From NCBI RefSeq assembly GCF_002192695.1, contig NZ_MTLG01000117.1, forward strand, positions 53,828 to 117,827: a DNA stretch of 64,000 bases, read 5' to 3'. Shown here in pieces: positions 1-8,713 of the stretch. This DNA comes from Achromobacter xylosoxidans. Its GTDB lineage: Bacteria; Pseudomonadota; Gammaproteobacteria; Burkholderiales; Burkholderiaceae_B. Each line of letters opens with the position of its first letter. Within the stretch, counting starts at the first letter, position 1. A program made the translations under genes and the position numbers. Below the pieces are notes generated by a model. The model ran no database searches, was not told where the DNA came from, and saw only the letters and a program-made list of their open reading frames with translations.

Positions 1-79
1 GTTCCTGCACGATCACCATGAAGGTGCGCAGCAGGTTCCAGTCGAGCTGGTTGGCGAACTTGTCCAAGAGAGCGGTCAT
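1..79 (-). CDS. LysR-family transcriptional regulator, N-terminal fragment (cut by window edge)
   Basis: Only the first 26 codons are present; the rest lies left of the window. The visible peptide begins MTALLDKFANQLDWNLLRTF and continues MVIVQE. This is the usual start of a LysR helix-turn-helix domain, where a 'dWnLLRtF' segment leads into the first helix. The gene points the same way as the ABC transporter genes and starts about 60 bases after the last of them, so it may be their regulator or an unrelated neighbour. The family call rests on this short segment alone. Confidence 0.7.
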   Translation of the reverse strand, partial: MTALLDKFANQLDWNLLRTFMVIVQE

Positions 80-139
80 GCCGGGCGACTCATATCAGCT
101 GCATTTTTACCATCTTGCGCCATGCCTTGCCGCCCGCGG

Positions 140-1090
140 TCACGCTGGCGCATAGAGGTGGCAACGCACCTCGTGCGCATGGCCGGTGGCGTACAGGGCG
201 GGCTGAGCGGCGCCGCAAAGGCCGGCGATGGCCTTGCCGCAACGCGAGGCGAAGGCGCAGCCGCGCGGCAGGTCGATGGGCGAGGGAATGTCGCCTTGCA
301 GCGTGATGCGGCGCGCGGGCTGGCGGCCTTCGGGAACGGGGATCGCGTCGATCAGCGCCTCGGCGTAGGGGTGACGTGGTTGGACGAAGACGTCTTCGGT
401 GGGCCCCTGCTCGACGATGCGGCCCAGGTACATGACCGCCACCCGCGGGCATAGCGCTCGGATCACGGCCAGGTTGTGCGAGATGAACAGGTAGGAAAGG
501 TTGAAGCGCGACTGCAGTTCCTTCAGGAACGACAGGATCTGCGCCTGCACTGAAACGTCCAGCGCCGAGGTCGGTTCGTCCAGAACCAGCAGCTTGGGCT
601 TGAGCGCGATGGCGCGGGCGATGCATACGCGCTGCTTCTGGCCGCCGGAAAGTTCGTGCGGGTAGCGGCTGAGGAACTGGGCAGGCAGCCCAACCATCTC
701 CATCAATTCGGCCGCCTGCGCGCGCAACCTGGCGCCACGCAAGTCCGTATGCAGGATCAGCGGCTCCGACACGCTGCGCTGGATGGTCATGCGCGGGTTC
801 AATGCGGAATGCGGATCCTGGAAGATGAATTGCACCGAACGCCGCAAGGCGCGCAGGTCGCGCGGACTTAGCTGGGTGACGTCGCGGCCATCAAAGTGGA
901 CGCTGCCGAGGGATGGGTCCAGGGCGCGCGCGCACAACCGGCCCAGGGTGGACTTGCCGCAGCCTGATTCGCCCACCAGGCCGAGCGCCTGGCCCGGCTC
1001 GATCGCCAGGTTCACGTCGCTGACCGCGTGCAGCACGCGCCCGTCGTTCAGGCGGAAATCACGGGAAACGGAGCGCAGTTCAAGCAGCAT
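140..1090 (-). CDS. Dpp/Opp-type ABC transporter ATP-binding protein (DppF/OppF-like)
   Basis: This is the second of two ATPases energising a peptide/nickel-family ABC importer at the inner membrane. The 316-residue protein has Walker A GESGCGKST near residues 40-48, signature LSGGQ near 147-151, and Walker B LLVLDEPTSALD near 167-178. The C-terminal oligopeptide-transporter extension (RHPYAEAL, then a Cys-containing tail with GCAFASRC) is typical of OppF/DppF. Its start overlaps the end of the preceding ATPase gene by 11 bases, which indicates translational coupling. The substrate cannot be read from the sequence; the divergent DUF917 and hydantoinase genes suggest a cyclic amide or modified peptide. 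Confidence 0.9.
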   Translation of the reverse strand: MLLELRSVSRDFRLNDGRVLHAVSDVNLAIEPGQALGLVGESGCGKSTLGRLCARALDPSLGSVHFDGRDVTQLSPRDLRALRRSVQFIFQDPHSALNPRMTIQRSVSEPLILHTDLRGARLRAQAAELMEMVGLPAQFLSRYPHELSGGQKQRVCIARAIALKPKLLVLDEPTSALDVSVQAQILSFLKELQSRFNLSYLFISHNLAVIRALCPRVAVMYLGRIVEQGPTEDVFVQPRHPYAEALIDAIPVPEGRQPARRITLQGDIPSPIDLPRGCAFASRCGKAIAGLCGAAQPALYATGHAHEVRCHLYAPA

Positions 1091-2105
1091 GGGTGGCAGT
1101 GCCGTAGGCGTGGTCTTGCGCCAGCAGGAGACAGGCGGCGGTGTGGCGGGGAGCTAGCGTCAGAGTGGGCGGCCGTTGCTGCGCGCAGGCGGGCACGGCT
1201 TGCGCGCAGCGCGCCTGGTAGCGGCAGCCCGTGGGCGGATGCAGCAGATTGGGTACCGTGCCGGGTATGCCAGCCAGGGCTTGCGCCGGTCTGCGCGGAT
1301 GCGGCACCGAGGCCAGCAGGCCGCGCGTATAGGGATGGCGCGGGTTGTCGAACAGGTCTTCCACGGGCGCCGTTTCGACGACGGTGCCCGCGTACATGAC
1401 GGCCACTCTGTCGCACACCCGCGAGATCACGCCCAGATCGTGCGAGATCAAAAGGATGGCCAGACCCAGGTCGCGCCGCAGTTCGTCCAGCAAATCCAGG
1501 ATCTGCGCCTGGATGGTGACGTCTAGCGCCGTCGTGGGCTCGTCGGCGATCAGCAGCGACGGCGATCCCGACAGGGCCATGGCGATGAGCACGCGCTGGC
1601 GCTGTCCACCCGATAGTTGGTGCGGATAACGTTCCAGCTGCGTGTCCGGATTGGGCAGATGCACGCGTTCCAGCATCTCGGCAGCGAGCCGCCGGCGCTG
1701 GCTGCCGGAGCGCCGTTGGCTGCGCGGCTGGCCTGCGTCGTGCGCCGCGATCACCGCCGACATCTGGTCGCCGATGGTGAAAAGCGGGTTCAAGTAGGTC
1801 ATCGGATCCTGGAAAATCATGGAGATCTCCACGCCACGGATCCGGCGCATGGCGGCTTCGCCGATGCCCAGCAGGCTCTGGCCGCGGTAGCGCAGGTCGC
1901 CGCTGACGATGCGTGCGGGCGGACTGGGAACCAGGCCCAACACGCTTTTCGCAGTTACGGACTTGCCGCAGCCGGTTTCGCCCACGATGCCCAGGCTTTC
2001 GCCGGCGGCGATGCTGAGCGTGACGCCGTCCAGCGCCTGGTAGCTGCCGTCGAAGGTATCGAAGTGCAGGCGGAAATCGTCGAATTCCAACAGGGGAGCA
2101 TTCAT
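1080..2105 (-). CDS. Dpp/Opp-type ABC transporter ATP-binding protein (DppD/OppD-like)
   Basis: First ATPase of the importer, 341 residues from the chosen start MNAPLLEF. That start leaves a 4-base gap to the upstream permease; the longer reading frame would run into the permease gene. Walker A GETGCGKS, signature LSGGQRQR and Walker B followed by DEPTTALD are all intact. The C-terminal HPYTRGLL segment and the Cys-bearing tail (TGCRYQARC) are typical of this ATPase subfamily. It should pair with the product of 140-1090 as a heterodimer beneath the two permeases. Confidence 0.9.
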   Translation of the reverse strand: MNAPLLEFDDFRLHFDTFDGSYQALDGVTLSIAAGESLGIVGETGCGKSVTAKSVLGLVPSPPARIVSGDLRYRGQSLLGIGEAAMRRIRGVEISMIFQDPMTYLNPLFTIGDQMSAVIAAHDAGQPRSQRRSGSQRRRLAAEMLERVHLPNPDTQLERYPHQLSGGQRQRVLIAMALSGSPSLLIADEPTTALDVTIQAQILDLLDELRRDLGLAILLISHDLGVISRVCDRVAVMYAGTVVETAPVEDLFDNPRHPYTRGLLASVPHPRRPAQALAGIPGTVPNLLHPPTGCRYQARCAQAVPACAQQRPPTLTLAPRHTAACLLLAQDHAYGTATHAA

Positions 2106-2109
2106 GCCC

Positions 2110-3006
2110 TCAGCTCCTTTGCTTGGGATCGAGCACATCGCGCAGCCCGTCGCCGATCAGGTTGAAGCCCAACACCGTAAGGTAGATGGCCAGCCCTGGG
2201 AAAGCCGAGTACCACCACCATTGCGGCAGGTAGTTGCGGCCCACCGAGATCATGGCGCCCCACTCGGGCGAGGGCGGCTGAGCGCCCAAGCCCAGGAAAC
2301 CCAGGCTGGCCGCGCTGAGGATGGCCATGCCCATGTCCATGGACGCCTTGATGACGATGGGCGACACGCAGTTGGGCAGAATGTGGACGAACACGATGCG
2401 CAAGGGGCCCGCGCCCATCATGCGGGCCGCGTCGATATAGACCTCGCCCTTCAGGGACAGGGTCTTGGCCTGCACCAGCCGCACATAACCCGGCCACCAC
2501 ACCAGCGACAGCGCGATCATGGCGTTCAGGATGCCAGGGCCCAGCGCGCCCACGATGGCGATGGCCAGCACCAGGCCCGGCACCGACAGGAAGATGTCGG
2601 TGACGCGCATGATCAGTTCCTGCACCCGGCCGCCGAAGTAGCCGGCGATGACGCCCAGCGGCACGCCGATGAGCGCGGCGATGCAAGTGATGGTGAGGCC
2701 GATCTGCAGCGAGGTGCGGGCGCCGAGAATGACGCGCGACAGCACGTCGTTGCCCATTTCGTCGGTGCCGAACCAGTGGGTGGAACTGGGCGGCAGCAGC
2801 TTCTGCGCCAGCTTGACGGAGCCGGCGGCGTCTTCGGGATAGGGCGCGAGCCAGGGGGCGAACAGCGCCACCAGCAGGAATGCGATCACGATGACCAGGC
2901 CCAGCATGGCGGACTTGTTGCGCGCGAAGGTGGCCGCGTACAGGCGCAGTTGTCTGGACAGGCCGTGCTGCGTGCGCGGCGGCGGGGAGATGGCCGTGGT
3001 GGACAT
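2110..3006 (-). CDS. Dpp/Opp-type ABC transporter permease (DppC-like)
   Basis: Inner-membrane permease of 298 residues with a cytoplasmic N-terminus, a first membrane helix near residues 33-55 (LGLVIVIAFLLVALFAPWLA) and about six helices in all. An EAA-like coupling loop (MMGAGPLRIVFVHILPN) contacts the ATPases. The N-terminal extension before the binding-protein-dependent transport domain is typical of DppC/OppC rather than DppB. It lies 6 bases downstream of the DppB-like gene and 4 bases upstream of the first ATPase gene. Confidence 0.9.
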   Translation of the reverse strand: MSTTAISPPPRTQHGLSRQLRLYAATFARNKSAMLGLVIVIAFLLVALFAPWLAPYPEDAAGSVKLAQKLLPPSSTHWFGTDEMGNDVLSRVILGARTSLQIGLTITCIAALIGVPLGVIAGYFGGRVQELIMRVTDIFLSVPGLVLAIAIVGALGPGILNAMIALSLVWWPGYVRLVQAKTLSLKGEVYIDAARMMGAGPLRIVFVHILPNCVSPIVIKASMDMGMAILSAASLGFLGLGAQPPSPEWGAMISVGRNYLPQWWWYSAFPGLAIYLTVLGFNLIGDGLRDVLDPKQRS

Positions 3007-3012
3007 AGGACT

Positions 3013-4023
3013 CTAGCCTTGATGACGGACCCTCGGGTCCAGCATGCCGTAGATGATGTCGATGATGAAGTTGATCAGCATGAAGCTTGCGCCCAGCACC
3101 AGCGTGACACCCATGATGGGCTGGAAATCGGAGTTCATGGTGGCTTGCACCGCATACAGGCCGATGCCGGGCCAGTCGAACACCGATTCGATCAGCACGG
3201 TGCCGCCCAGCATCCAGCCGAAGCGCAGGCCTATCATGGCCAGCGTGGGCAACATGGCGTTGCGCAGCGCGTACTTGGCGATCACGCGCCAGGGCGCTAC
3301 CCCGTGCGCCCGCGCCGCCACGATGTAGTCTTGCCTCAGCACTTCCAGCATTTCCGCGCGGTTCACCCGGATGATGGAGGCTAGCGCGGGAAACGCCAGC
3401 GCCAGCGCCGGCAGGATCATGTAGCTGAGCGCGGAAACAAAGGTCTCGAAGTCGCCGCGCAGCAGGCTGTCGATGGTGTAGAAGCCCGTGAAGGGATCCG
3501 GCGGACTCGCCAGCATGTCCAGTCGGCCCCCCAGCGGCAGCCATTCCATGTGCTGCGCGAACAGGTATTTCAGCAGCAGGCCCAGGGAGAACATCGGAAA
3601 TGCCACGCCGGAGGTCGATAGCAGCCGGATCAGATGGTCCGGCCAGCGGTTCTGCGTCGCCGCCGCGATGGTGCCCAGCGTCACGCCGCCGACGATGGAT
3701 AGCAGGATCGCGAAGCTCACCAGTTCCAGCGTGGCGGGGAAGTAGCGCAGCAGATCCTGAAACACTGGCCGCGTGGTGGTGATGGAACGTCCCAGGTCCC
3801 CATGCAGCACGCCGCCCAGGTAGTTGCCGAATTGCACCAGCACCGGCCGGTCCATGCCGTATTCGGCGCGGATGGTCTGCACCATCGCCTCGGTGGCGTT
3901 GGGGCCGGCCGCCAGGCGCGCGGGATCGCCCGGCGCCACGTGCGAGATCGTGAAGGTGATGGCCAGCAGCCCGGCCAGCATCAGCAGCATGAAGGCCGAA
4001 CGTTTGAGTATGAAGCGCAGCAT
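3013..4023 (-). CDS. Dpp/Opp-type ABC transporter permease (DppB-like)
   Basis: Inner-membrane permease of 336 residues with an N-terminal anchor helix (MLRFILKRSAFMLLMLAGLL) and the family motif APGDPAR shortly after it. The coupling loop ARAHGVAPWRVIAKYALRN sits in the C-terminal half. With the DppC-like subunit it should form the translocation channel. The gene follows the binding-protein gene by 14 bases, so the five genes form one operon in the usual order of binding protein, two permeases and two ATPases. Confidence 0.9.
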   Translation of the reverse strand: MLRFILKRSAFMLLMLAGLLAITFTISHVAPGDPARLAAGPNATEAMVQTIRAEYGMDRPVLVQFGNYLGGVLHGDLGRSITTTRPVFQDLLRYFPATLELVSFAILLSIVGGVTLGTIAAATQNRWPDHLIRLLSTSGVAFPMFSLGLLLKYLFAQHMEWLPLGGRLDMLASPPDPFTGFYTIDSLLRGDFETFVSALSYMILPALALAFPALASIIRVNRAEMLEVLRQDYIVAARAHGVAPWRVIAKYALRNAMLPTLAMIGLRFGWMLGGTVLIESVFDWPGIGLYAVQATMNSDFQPIMGVTLVLGASFMLINFIIDIIYGMLDPRVRHQG

Positions 4024-4037
4024 GACGCCTGTATTTC

Positions 4038-5618
4038 CTAGCGGCCGATGTACAGCGGGTAGAGATCGAACTCGCTGGCCATGCGGATCGGCGAATCCAG
4101 CAGGCCCTGCACGTAGTCGCGGGAGGCCGTGGTGCGGTCGCGGATCATGCCAAAGATCTCGGGCTGGTCGGCGACGATGCGACGCTGGATCTCTTCGTAC
4201 AGCGGCTGGCGCTGCGGCCAGGCCGACAGCGTGCGGGCGCGGTCGATCAGCGCGAACAGTTCGGGGTCATCCAGGAAGTGCGTGCCGTAGTACTGGCCCC
4301 AGGAACCCTTGTGATACATGTAGGCCACGGATTCCGGATCGATCGACATCACCGAGGTGAATGACGCGAAGATGTCCGGCGAGGTCTCGACCTTGGCGCC
4401 GCGCGCCACCATGTTGGGCCAGGTCAGCGGCACCATGCGGATCGTGATGCCCAAGGGCTTGAGATTGTCGATCAGCAGCAGACCCATCTGGCGTTCTTCT
4501 TCCAGGCCTTGCACGTACACGTACTCGAGCTCGATGCCGCCTTGCGGCCACTTCGACTTGCCCATGTAGGCGCGCGCCTTGTCCATGTCGCGGCGAGGCA
4601 TGTCCGGCACCGCGATATGGCCCTGCACCGACGGCGGGAACGGGCTGTCCATCAAGCGGGCCTTGCCGTTATAGATCTTCAGCAGCGAGTCGTAGTCGAA
4701 GGCGTAGGCCAGGGCGCGCCGCAGGTTCAGGTCGGAGGTGTATTTGCCCTGCGTATTGAACTTGAGACCGAAGCCGCCCATGCCGGGCTTGCGGCCGATC
4801 TTGACGCCCTTGACCGTGGCGAGCTGGTCGATGTCTTCCGGCGACAGGCTGCCGGCGATGTCGATCTCGCCACGCGCCAGCGCGGCGCGGCGGCTGGAGT
4901 TCTCGGTGATGACGCGGTAGATGATGCCGCCCAGGCGCGCTTTCTCGGGTTGGGGCCAGCCCTTCCAGTAGTCGTTCCAGGTTTCCAGCTCGTAGAGCGA
5001 GTTCGGTTCCACGCGCTTGACGCGGAACGGGCCGGAGCCGGCGGTGTGCTCGGTCAGCCATTGCTGGCCATAATCGCCGTTCTGCTCGTGCGCCATCGCT
5101 TCCTTGACGTTGACCACGTACCACCAGGGCACCAGTCCCAGGAATGCCGCATAGGGTCGGGTCAGCTTGAAGCGGATGGTCTGGGGATCGTCGACCACGA
5201 TGTTCTCAGCCTTGAGGAAGTCCGAGAACATCCAGGCGGGGCCCTTGTTCAGCTTCAGCGTGCGCTCGAACGAGGCTTTTACCGCGGCCGCATCCACGGG
5301 ATCGCCATTCTGGAACTTGGCGCGCGGATCGAGCTTGAAGGTCCACTCGGTGGCGTCCTCGTTGGCAGACCACGAGGTGGCGAGCCAGGGCTTGAGCTCC
5401 GGCGGGTCGCCCTCGTACTTCAGCAAGGCGTCATACGTGGCTTGCTGGATGGTGCGGATGGACAGGTCGTACTTCTGGGCCGGGTCCATCACGGACACGG
5501 CCTGCTGGCCGCCGATGACCAGTATGCGCTTGCCGTTCGAGGTCTCGAACGCATGCGAGGCCGCCGGCGCGCAGGCGATGGCCGCTGCCAGTAGGAAGTT
5601 GCTCAGGCGTTGCCGCAT
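4038..5618 (-). CDS. ABC transporter periplasmic substrate-binding protein, family 5
   Basis: Captures the substrate in the periplasm and delivers it to the adjacent permeases. The chosen start MRQRLSNF gives 526 residues and a clear Sec signal peptide ending near SHA-FE (residue 22). A purine-rich AGGGGA ribosome site lies just upstream; the longer frame would add an unsupported 76-residue extension. Family 5 traits are visible: WTFKLDPRAKFQNGDPVDA near residue 100 and the ALAYAFDY segment in mid-protein. It is first in the operon and divergent from the DUF917 gene. The ligand is unknown. Confidence 0.9.
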   Translation of the reverse strand: MRQRLSNFLLAAAIACAPAASHAFETSNGKRILVIGGQQAVSVMDPAQKYDLSIRTIQQATYDALLKYEGDPPELKPWLATSWSANEDATEWTFKLDPRAKFQNGDPVDAAAVKASFERTLKLNKGPAWMFSDFLKAENIVVDDPQTIRFKLTRPYAAFLGLVPWWYVVNVKEAMAHEQNGDYGQQWLTEHTAGSGPFRVKRVEPNSLYELETWNDYWKGWPQPEKARLGGIIYRVITENSSRRAALARGEIDIAGSLSPEDIDQLATVKGVKIGRKPGMGGFGLKFNTQGKYTSDLNLRRALAYAFDYDSLLKIYNGKARLMDSPFPPSVQGHIAVPDMPRRDMDKARAYMGKSKWPQGGIELEYVYVQGLEEERQMGLLLIDNLKPLGITIRMVPLTWPNMVARGAKVETSPDIFASFTSVMSIDPESVAYMYHKGSWGQYYGTHFLDDPELFALIDRARTLSAWPQRQPLYEEIQRRIVADQPEIFGMIRDRTTASRDYVQGLLDSPIRMASEFDLYPLYIGR

Positions 5619-5852
5619 TGGTATTTCCCCTTGTATATCGCTCGCCGGTTGGTGCCGGAAACCGTGGCCTGATATTTGCAGATGCACCACCCGGCGGCAA
5701 ATAAATACGAAGAATGCGGCACATAGGTTCAACACATGCAGGGCGCATGATTTGGGTCTATGCGCGTCATGCGCATATTCAATTTGCCCGGCCTCTTTCT
5801 CGCGAAGTAAGGTTTGCTTCCCATCCCGGTTCCCTTCAGAACACATCGAACC
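5619..5852. promoter_or_regulatory. Divergent promoter region with inverted repeat
   Basis: This 234-base region separates the ABC importer operon (leftward) from the DUF917/hydantoinase genes (rightward) and is more AT-rich than its surroundings. A perfect 7-base inverted repeat, TATGCGC at 5759-5765 and GCGCATA at 5771-5777, could be an operator. No confident -35/-10 pair was assigned. Confidence 0.45.
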
Positions 5853-6959
5853 ATGCTATCTGTAGCCGCAAGCACAACCACCGGAACGCGCGTCGTATCC
5901 GCCGAAGAGATGGAAGCCCTGGCCGTGGGCGCCTGGATTCTGGGCACTGGCGGCGGCGGCGATCCCTACCAGAAACTGCTGAACATGCGACAGCTCTACA
6001 AGAAGGGCTATCGCGCGTCGCTGTTGGACCCCATGTACCTGAACGACGACGACCGTGTTGCGGTGGTGTCGGGCATGGGTGCGCCGCTGGTCGGACAGGA
6101 GCGCCTGGCCGATCCGCATTTCGCGGTCAAGCCGGTGCGCATGATGGAGGAGTATTGCGGAGCGCGCTTCCGCGCGATCATGGCCTTGGAAATCGGCGGC
6201 GGAAACGGCCTGCAACCCTTCATGGTGGCAGCGCTCATGGGGCTGCCGGTGGTGGACGCGGACAGCATGGGCCGCGCCTATCCCGAAGCGCAGATGACCA
6301 GCTTCGCCGCCAACGGCTTGCCCATGTATCCGCTGGCCGTGGCCGACATCCGCGACAACGAAGTTATCGTCACGCGCGCGGCCTCGGCCACATGGGTGGA
6401 GCGCCTGAGCCGCAAGGTGGTGGTGGAAATGGGTTCCACCGCTGCCACCTGCAAGACGCCGCGCAGCGGCAGCGAAGTGAAAGACCACGGCATTCTCTAT
6501 ACCGTCAGCAAGGCGATTCGCCTGGGCGAGGTGGTGCTGCGCGCGCGGCGCCAGCATGACGACGTGATCGGCGCCGTGCTGCAGGAAACCGCTGGCAAGC
6601 GCATGTTCACCGGCAAGGTGGTGGACGTGGAGCGCCGCACCACCGCAGGCTTTCTGCGCGGCTGCGCCATCCTGGAGGGCTTGGGAGATGACCGCGGTTC
6701 GCGCTACGCGCTGCATTTCCAGAACGAATTTTCGGTGGGTGAGCGCGACGGCGTGCCCGAGGTGATGACGCCGGACCTTATCTGCGTGCTGGATTCGGTC
6801 AGTGGCGACGGCATCGGCACCGATGTGCTGCGCTTCGGCCAGCGCGTCAGCGTGCTGGCCTTGCCCGCGCCGTCCGTGTTTACCACGCCGCGCGGCCTGG
6901 AATTGGTGGGGCCGCGGGCTTTCGGCTTCGACTTCGACTATCGCTCGGTCTTCGCATAG
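5853..6959 (+). CDS. DUF917 family protein (S-methyl-thiohydantoin desulfurase-like)
   Basis: 368 residues from MLSVAAST. It shows the DUF917 N-terminal pattern: GAWILGTGGGGDPY near residues 26-40, ALEIGGGNGLQPFMVAALMG near 115-130, and VVDADSMGRAYPE. DUF917 proteins are usually encoded next to hydantoinase/oxoprolinase proteins, as here (9 bases upstream of one). The family has been linked to thiohydantoin chemistry, but the substrate of this member is not known. The chosen ATG lacks a strong ribosome site. A TTG at 5814 preceded by AAGG is an in-frame alternative adding 13 residues. Confidence 0.8.
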   Translation: MLSVAASTTTGTRVVSAEEMEALAVGAWILGTGGGGDPYQKLLNMRQLYKKGYRASLLDPMYLNDDDRVAVVSGMGAPLVGQERLADPHFAVKPVRMMEEYCGARFRAIMALEIGGGNGLQPFMVAALMGLPVVDADSMGRAYPEAQMTSFAANGLPMYPLAVADIRDNEVIVTRAASATWVERLSRKVVVEMGSTAATCKTPRSGSEVKDHGILYTVSKAIRLGEVVLRARRQHDDVIGAVLQETAGKRMFTGKVVDVERRTTAGFLRGCAILEGLGDDRGSRYALHFQNEFSVGERDGVPEVMTPDLICVLDSVSGDGIGTDVLRFGQRVSVLALPAPSVFTTPRGLELVGPRAFGFDFDYRSVFA

Positions 6960-6968
6960 AAACTTGAT

Positions 6969-8510
6969 ATGAAACACATCGGCATCGACGTAGGCGGCAC
7001 CAACACGGACGCCGTATTTGTGCGGGACGACCAGGTCCTGGGCGCCGTCAAGTCACCCACCACCGCGGACGTGACCACGGGCGTGCGCCGCGCCCTGGCG
7101 GCGCTGATCCAGGCCTGCCCCGAGGCTGGAAACCCGGACGCGGTGATGATCGGCACCACGCACTTCACCAACGCGGTGGTGCAACGGCGCGATCTGGAGC
7201 CGGCAGCGGCGCTGCGCGTCTGCCTGCCGGCGGCGGCCTCTTTGCTGCCGTTTTGCGACTGGCCCGAGGATCTGGCGCAGAAGGTCAATGGTGGCACCTA
7301 CCTGGTGCAGGGCGGCCACGAATTCGACGGCCGCGAGCTCATGCCGCTGGACGAGGCGGCCGTGCGCGACGCGGCCCGCGCCATTCGCGCGTCGGGCGTC
7401 TCCACCGTCGCTATCAGCGGCGTGTTCTCGCCCTTGATCGGCACGGCCGAACTGCGCGCGGGCGAGATCCTGCTGCAGGAACACCCGGACTGCCGCATTA
7501 CTTACTCGCACCAGTTGGGCCGCATCGGCCTGCTGGGCCGCGAGAACGTGGCACTGCTGAACGCGACCCTGATCGATCTGGCGCACAAGACCACAGACGC
7601 CTTCGTCCAGGCGCTGGCAGACAGCGGCATCCGCGCGCCGCTATTCCTGACACAGAACGACGGCACCGTCACGCTGGCGGAGAACGCACGCGACTTCCCT
7701 GTGCATTCGTTTGCCTCCGGCCCCACCAACTCGATGCGCGGCGCGGTCTTTCTGGCCTCGATCAACGATGCCGTAGTGTGCGACGTGGGCGGCACCACCG
7801 CGGACGTCGGTTGCGTGCAGAACGGCTTTCCGCGCCAGGCCAACAATATGGTCGAGGTGGGCGGGGTGCGCACCGCGTTCCGCATGCCTGACCTGCTGTC
7901 CATCGGCGTGGGCGGCGGCACGCTGGTCGACCCGCGGACCTTGCAGGTCGGTCCCGTCAGCGTGGGTCACCGGCTGTTGGAAGAGGCGCTGGTGTTTGGC
8001 GGCAAGCAACTCACCTGCACCGACATAGCCGTGGCCGCGGGTCTGGCCGATATCGGCGACCGTTCACGCGTGGCCCATCTGGATGCTGCGATGGTGCGTG
8101 GCGCGCTGGCGCGTATCCACGAGGCCATTTCCGAGGCCTGCGATCGCATGAAGAGCGACGCGCGTGACGTGCCGCTCATTGCGGTGGGCGGCGGTTCGGT
8201 GCTGATCCCCGACCAGGTGCCGGGATTCTCGGAAGTGGTCCGGGTGGCGAACCACGCTGTCGCCAACGCGGTCGGCGCAGCCATCGCCCAGGTGTCCGGG
8301 GAAGTGGACCAGATCTTCACCAACATGGGCCGCGAAGAACTGCTGGAGCGCGCGCGCTCCATCGCGGTGGAGCGCGCGGTTGCGGCGGGCGCGGACGCGC
8401 AGACTGTCACCGTCATCGAGCAGGAAGACATCCCCTTGGCCTATCTGCCAGGCAATGCCGTGCGGGCGCGGGTGAGGGTGGTGGGCGAGATCGCGGGCCG
8501 GACGCACTAG
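6969..8510 (+). CDS. Hydantoinase/oxoprolinase family protein (HyuA-like)
   Basis: 513 residues. The N-terminus MKHIGIDVGGTNTDAVFV is the actin-like ATP-binding start of the hydantoinase/oxoprolinase A family, and a second phosphate-binding segment, VVCDVGGTTADVG, lies near residues 270-285. Related enzymes use ATP to open five-membered cyclic amides such as hydantoins or 5-oxoproline. No HyuB-type partner gene is visible; the partner here is DUF917, 9 bases upstream. With the divergent importer this suggests uptake and ring opening of a cyclic amide. The exact substrate is inference. Confidence 0.85.
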   Translation: MKHIGIDVGGTNTDAVFVRDDQVLGAVKSPTTADVTTGVRRALAALIQACPEAGNPDAVMIGTTHFTNAVVQRRDLEPAAALRVCLPAAASLLPFCDWPEDLAQKVNGGTYLVQGGHEFDGRELMPLDEAAVRDAARAIRASGVSTVAISGVFSPLIGTAELRAGEILLQEHPDCRITYSHQLGRIGLLGRENVALLNATLIDLAHKTTDAFVQALADSGIRAPLFLTQNDGTVTLAENARDFPVHSFASGPTNSMRGAVFLASINDAVVCDVGGTTADVGCVQNGFPRQANNMVEVGGVRTAFRMPDLLSIGVGGGTLVDPRTLQVGPVSVGHRLLEEALVFGGKQLTCTDIAVAAGLADIGDRSRVAHLDAAMVRGALARIHEAISEACDRMKSDARDVPLIAVGGGSVLIPDQVPGFSEVVRVANHAVANAVGAAIAQVSGEVDQIFTNMGREELLERARSIAVERAVAAGADAQTVTVIEQEDIPLAYLPGNAVRARVRVVGEIAGRTH

Positions 8511-8569
8511 TCCGCCGCGGGCTCCTGCCCGCGCAGCAACCAAGGCGGCCGGCTGGCCGCCCGACATCC

Positions 8570-8601
8570 GGCCGGCAGTGGCGTTCACTGCTGGCCTTTT
8601 T
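8570..8601 (+). terminator. Rho-independent terminator after the hydantoinase gene
   Basis: An 11-base stem (8570-8580 with 8586-8596, one mismatch) closed by a 5-base loop is followed by five T residues. It ends the DUF917/hydantoinase transcript before the zinc receptor promoter. Confidence 0.7.
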
Positions 8602-8657
8602 GCATTTTTGCGCATGGAGAAGGCGAGGCTACCGGCAATCTGTCTTCCCTAGAATTC

Positions 8658-8703
8658 GAAATGTTATATCATTCGTTAATTATTTGGTACGTTATAACAT
8701 TTG
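8658..8703. promoter_or_regulatory. Zur-like operator region upstream of the ZnuD-like receptor
   Basis: GAAATGTTATA at 8658-8668 equals the left half of the known enterobacterial Zur box, and TATAACATTTG at 8693-8703 equals the right half at 10 of 11 positions. The two form an exact 10-base inverted repeat (8659-8668 with 8693-8702) separated by 24 bases. Because the arms lie too far apart for one 23-bp box, they may be halves of two adjacent degenerate sites. The region ends 10 bases before the receptor start codon, so a bound repressor would block the promoter and leader. Confidence 0.65.
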
Positions 8704-8713
8704 AAAGAGGGCG

